The position numbers and the translations under genes were made by a program. A stretch of 64,000 nucleotides of DNA from DALYLB01 sp964468345 (lineage in GTDB: Bacteria; Acidobacteriota; Blastocatellia; RBC074): contig CAYXVZ010000018.1 in assembly GCA_964468345.1 (NCBI GenBank), positions 28,277 to 92,276 on the forward strand. Reading direction: 5' to 3'. The notes under the pieces were generated by a model. The model was not told the origin of the DNA, searched no databases, and saw only the letters and a list, made by a program, of their open reading frames with translations. Position 1 is the first letter of the stretch; each line of letters begins with the position of its first letter. This document shows positions 63,985 to 64,000 of this stretch, one piece after another.

Positions 63985-64000
63985 AAAAGATTGAAGGCCT

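Overview
The window looks like a chromosomal segment of a GC-rich, Gram-negative heterotroph. My best guess is an Acidobacteriota member. The reasons are an Oar-like outer-membrane barrel protein, a VWFA-related secreted protein of the type common in that phylum, a 1,055-residue BNR/VPS10-like repeat protein, class II eukaryotic-like GlyS, and solitary EgtD. No rRNA, tRNA, CRISPR array, transposase or phage gene was seen. The phylum assignment is inference; no marker gene settles it.

Layout. 1-4500: end of a membrane protein, an RRM RNA-binding protein, an XRE regulator, pdxH and an unknown amphipathic protein. 4600-8040: an NAD-salvage block (pncB, macrodomain, nicotinamidase-like hydrolase, NrtR) with a palindromic NrtR-type operator before pncB. 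8148-17305 (minus): argS-aroF, the BNR protein, glyS and uppP. 17546-27494 (plus): two parvulin foldases, a YhaM-like exoribonuclease, a MobA-like nucleotidyltransferase, UbiD, an exported superoxide dismutase, egtD and a galactokinase-like GHMP kinase. 29043-33101: an MFS transporter in a tight operon with two tandem phosphohexomutases, the first lacking the catalytic serine. 34393-37336 (minus): an SPFH protein with tandem N-terminal modules and a membrane-anchored partner. 37686-48883: tlyA, a VWA protein, the outer-membrane barrel, a PafA-like phosphatase, a CBS protein, a GNAT, an exported MTA/SAH nucleosidase, a VOC protein and a LysR regulator. 49062-53056: two secreted multidomain pectin enzymes (GH43-like+PL10 and GH28+CE12). 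53188-61139: a 4-hydroxybenzoate/protocatechuate 4,5-cleavage operon (pobA, fused LigB-LigA, LigK/GalC, GalB, and three enzymes of open role) divergent from its probable GntR/FCD regulator. 61710-63934: a secreted unknown and an M50 site-2 protease with CBS domains.

The most striking non-coding feature is a large set of long, often perfect inverted repeats in intergenic regions. Their arms are themselves built from short tandem units (7, 8, 9, 10 or about 12 bp). They fall into a few sequence families, and some are composites of two families. They occur between convergent, codirectional and divergent genes, inside operons, and in three places they supply the last codons of a gene. They look like a spreading, recombining class of genomic palindromes rather than simple terminators.

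Start codons were chosen from ribosome-binding sites and family length. Many longer reading frames extend upstream into the repeat elements and were trimmed.
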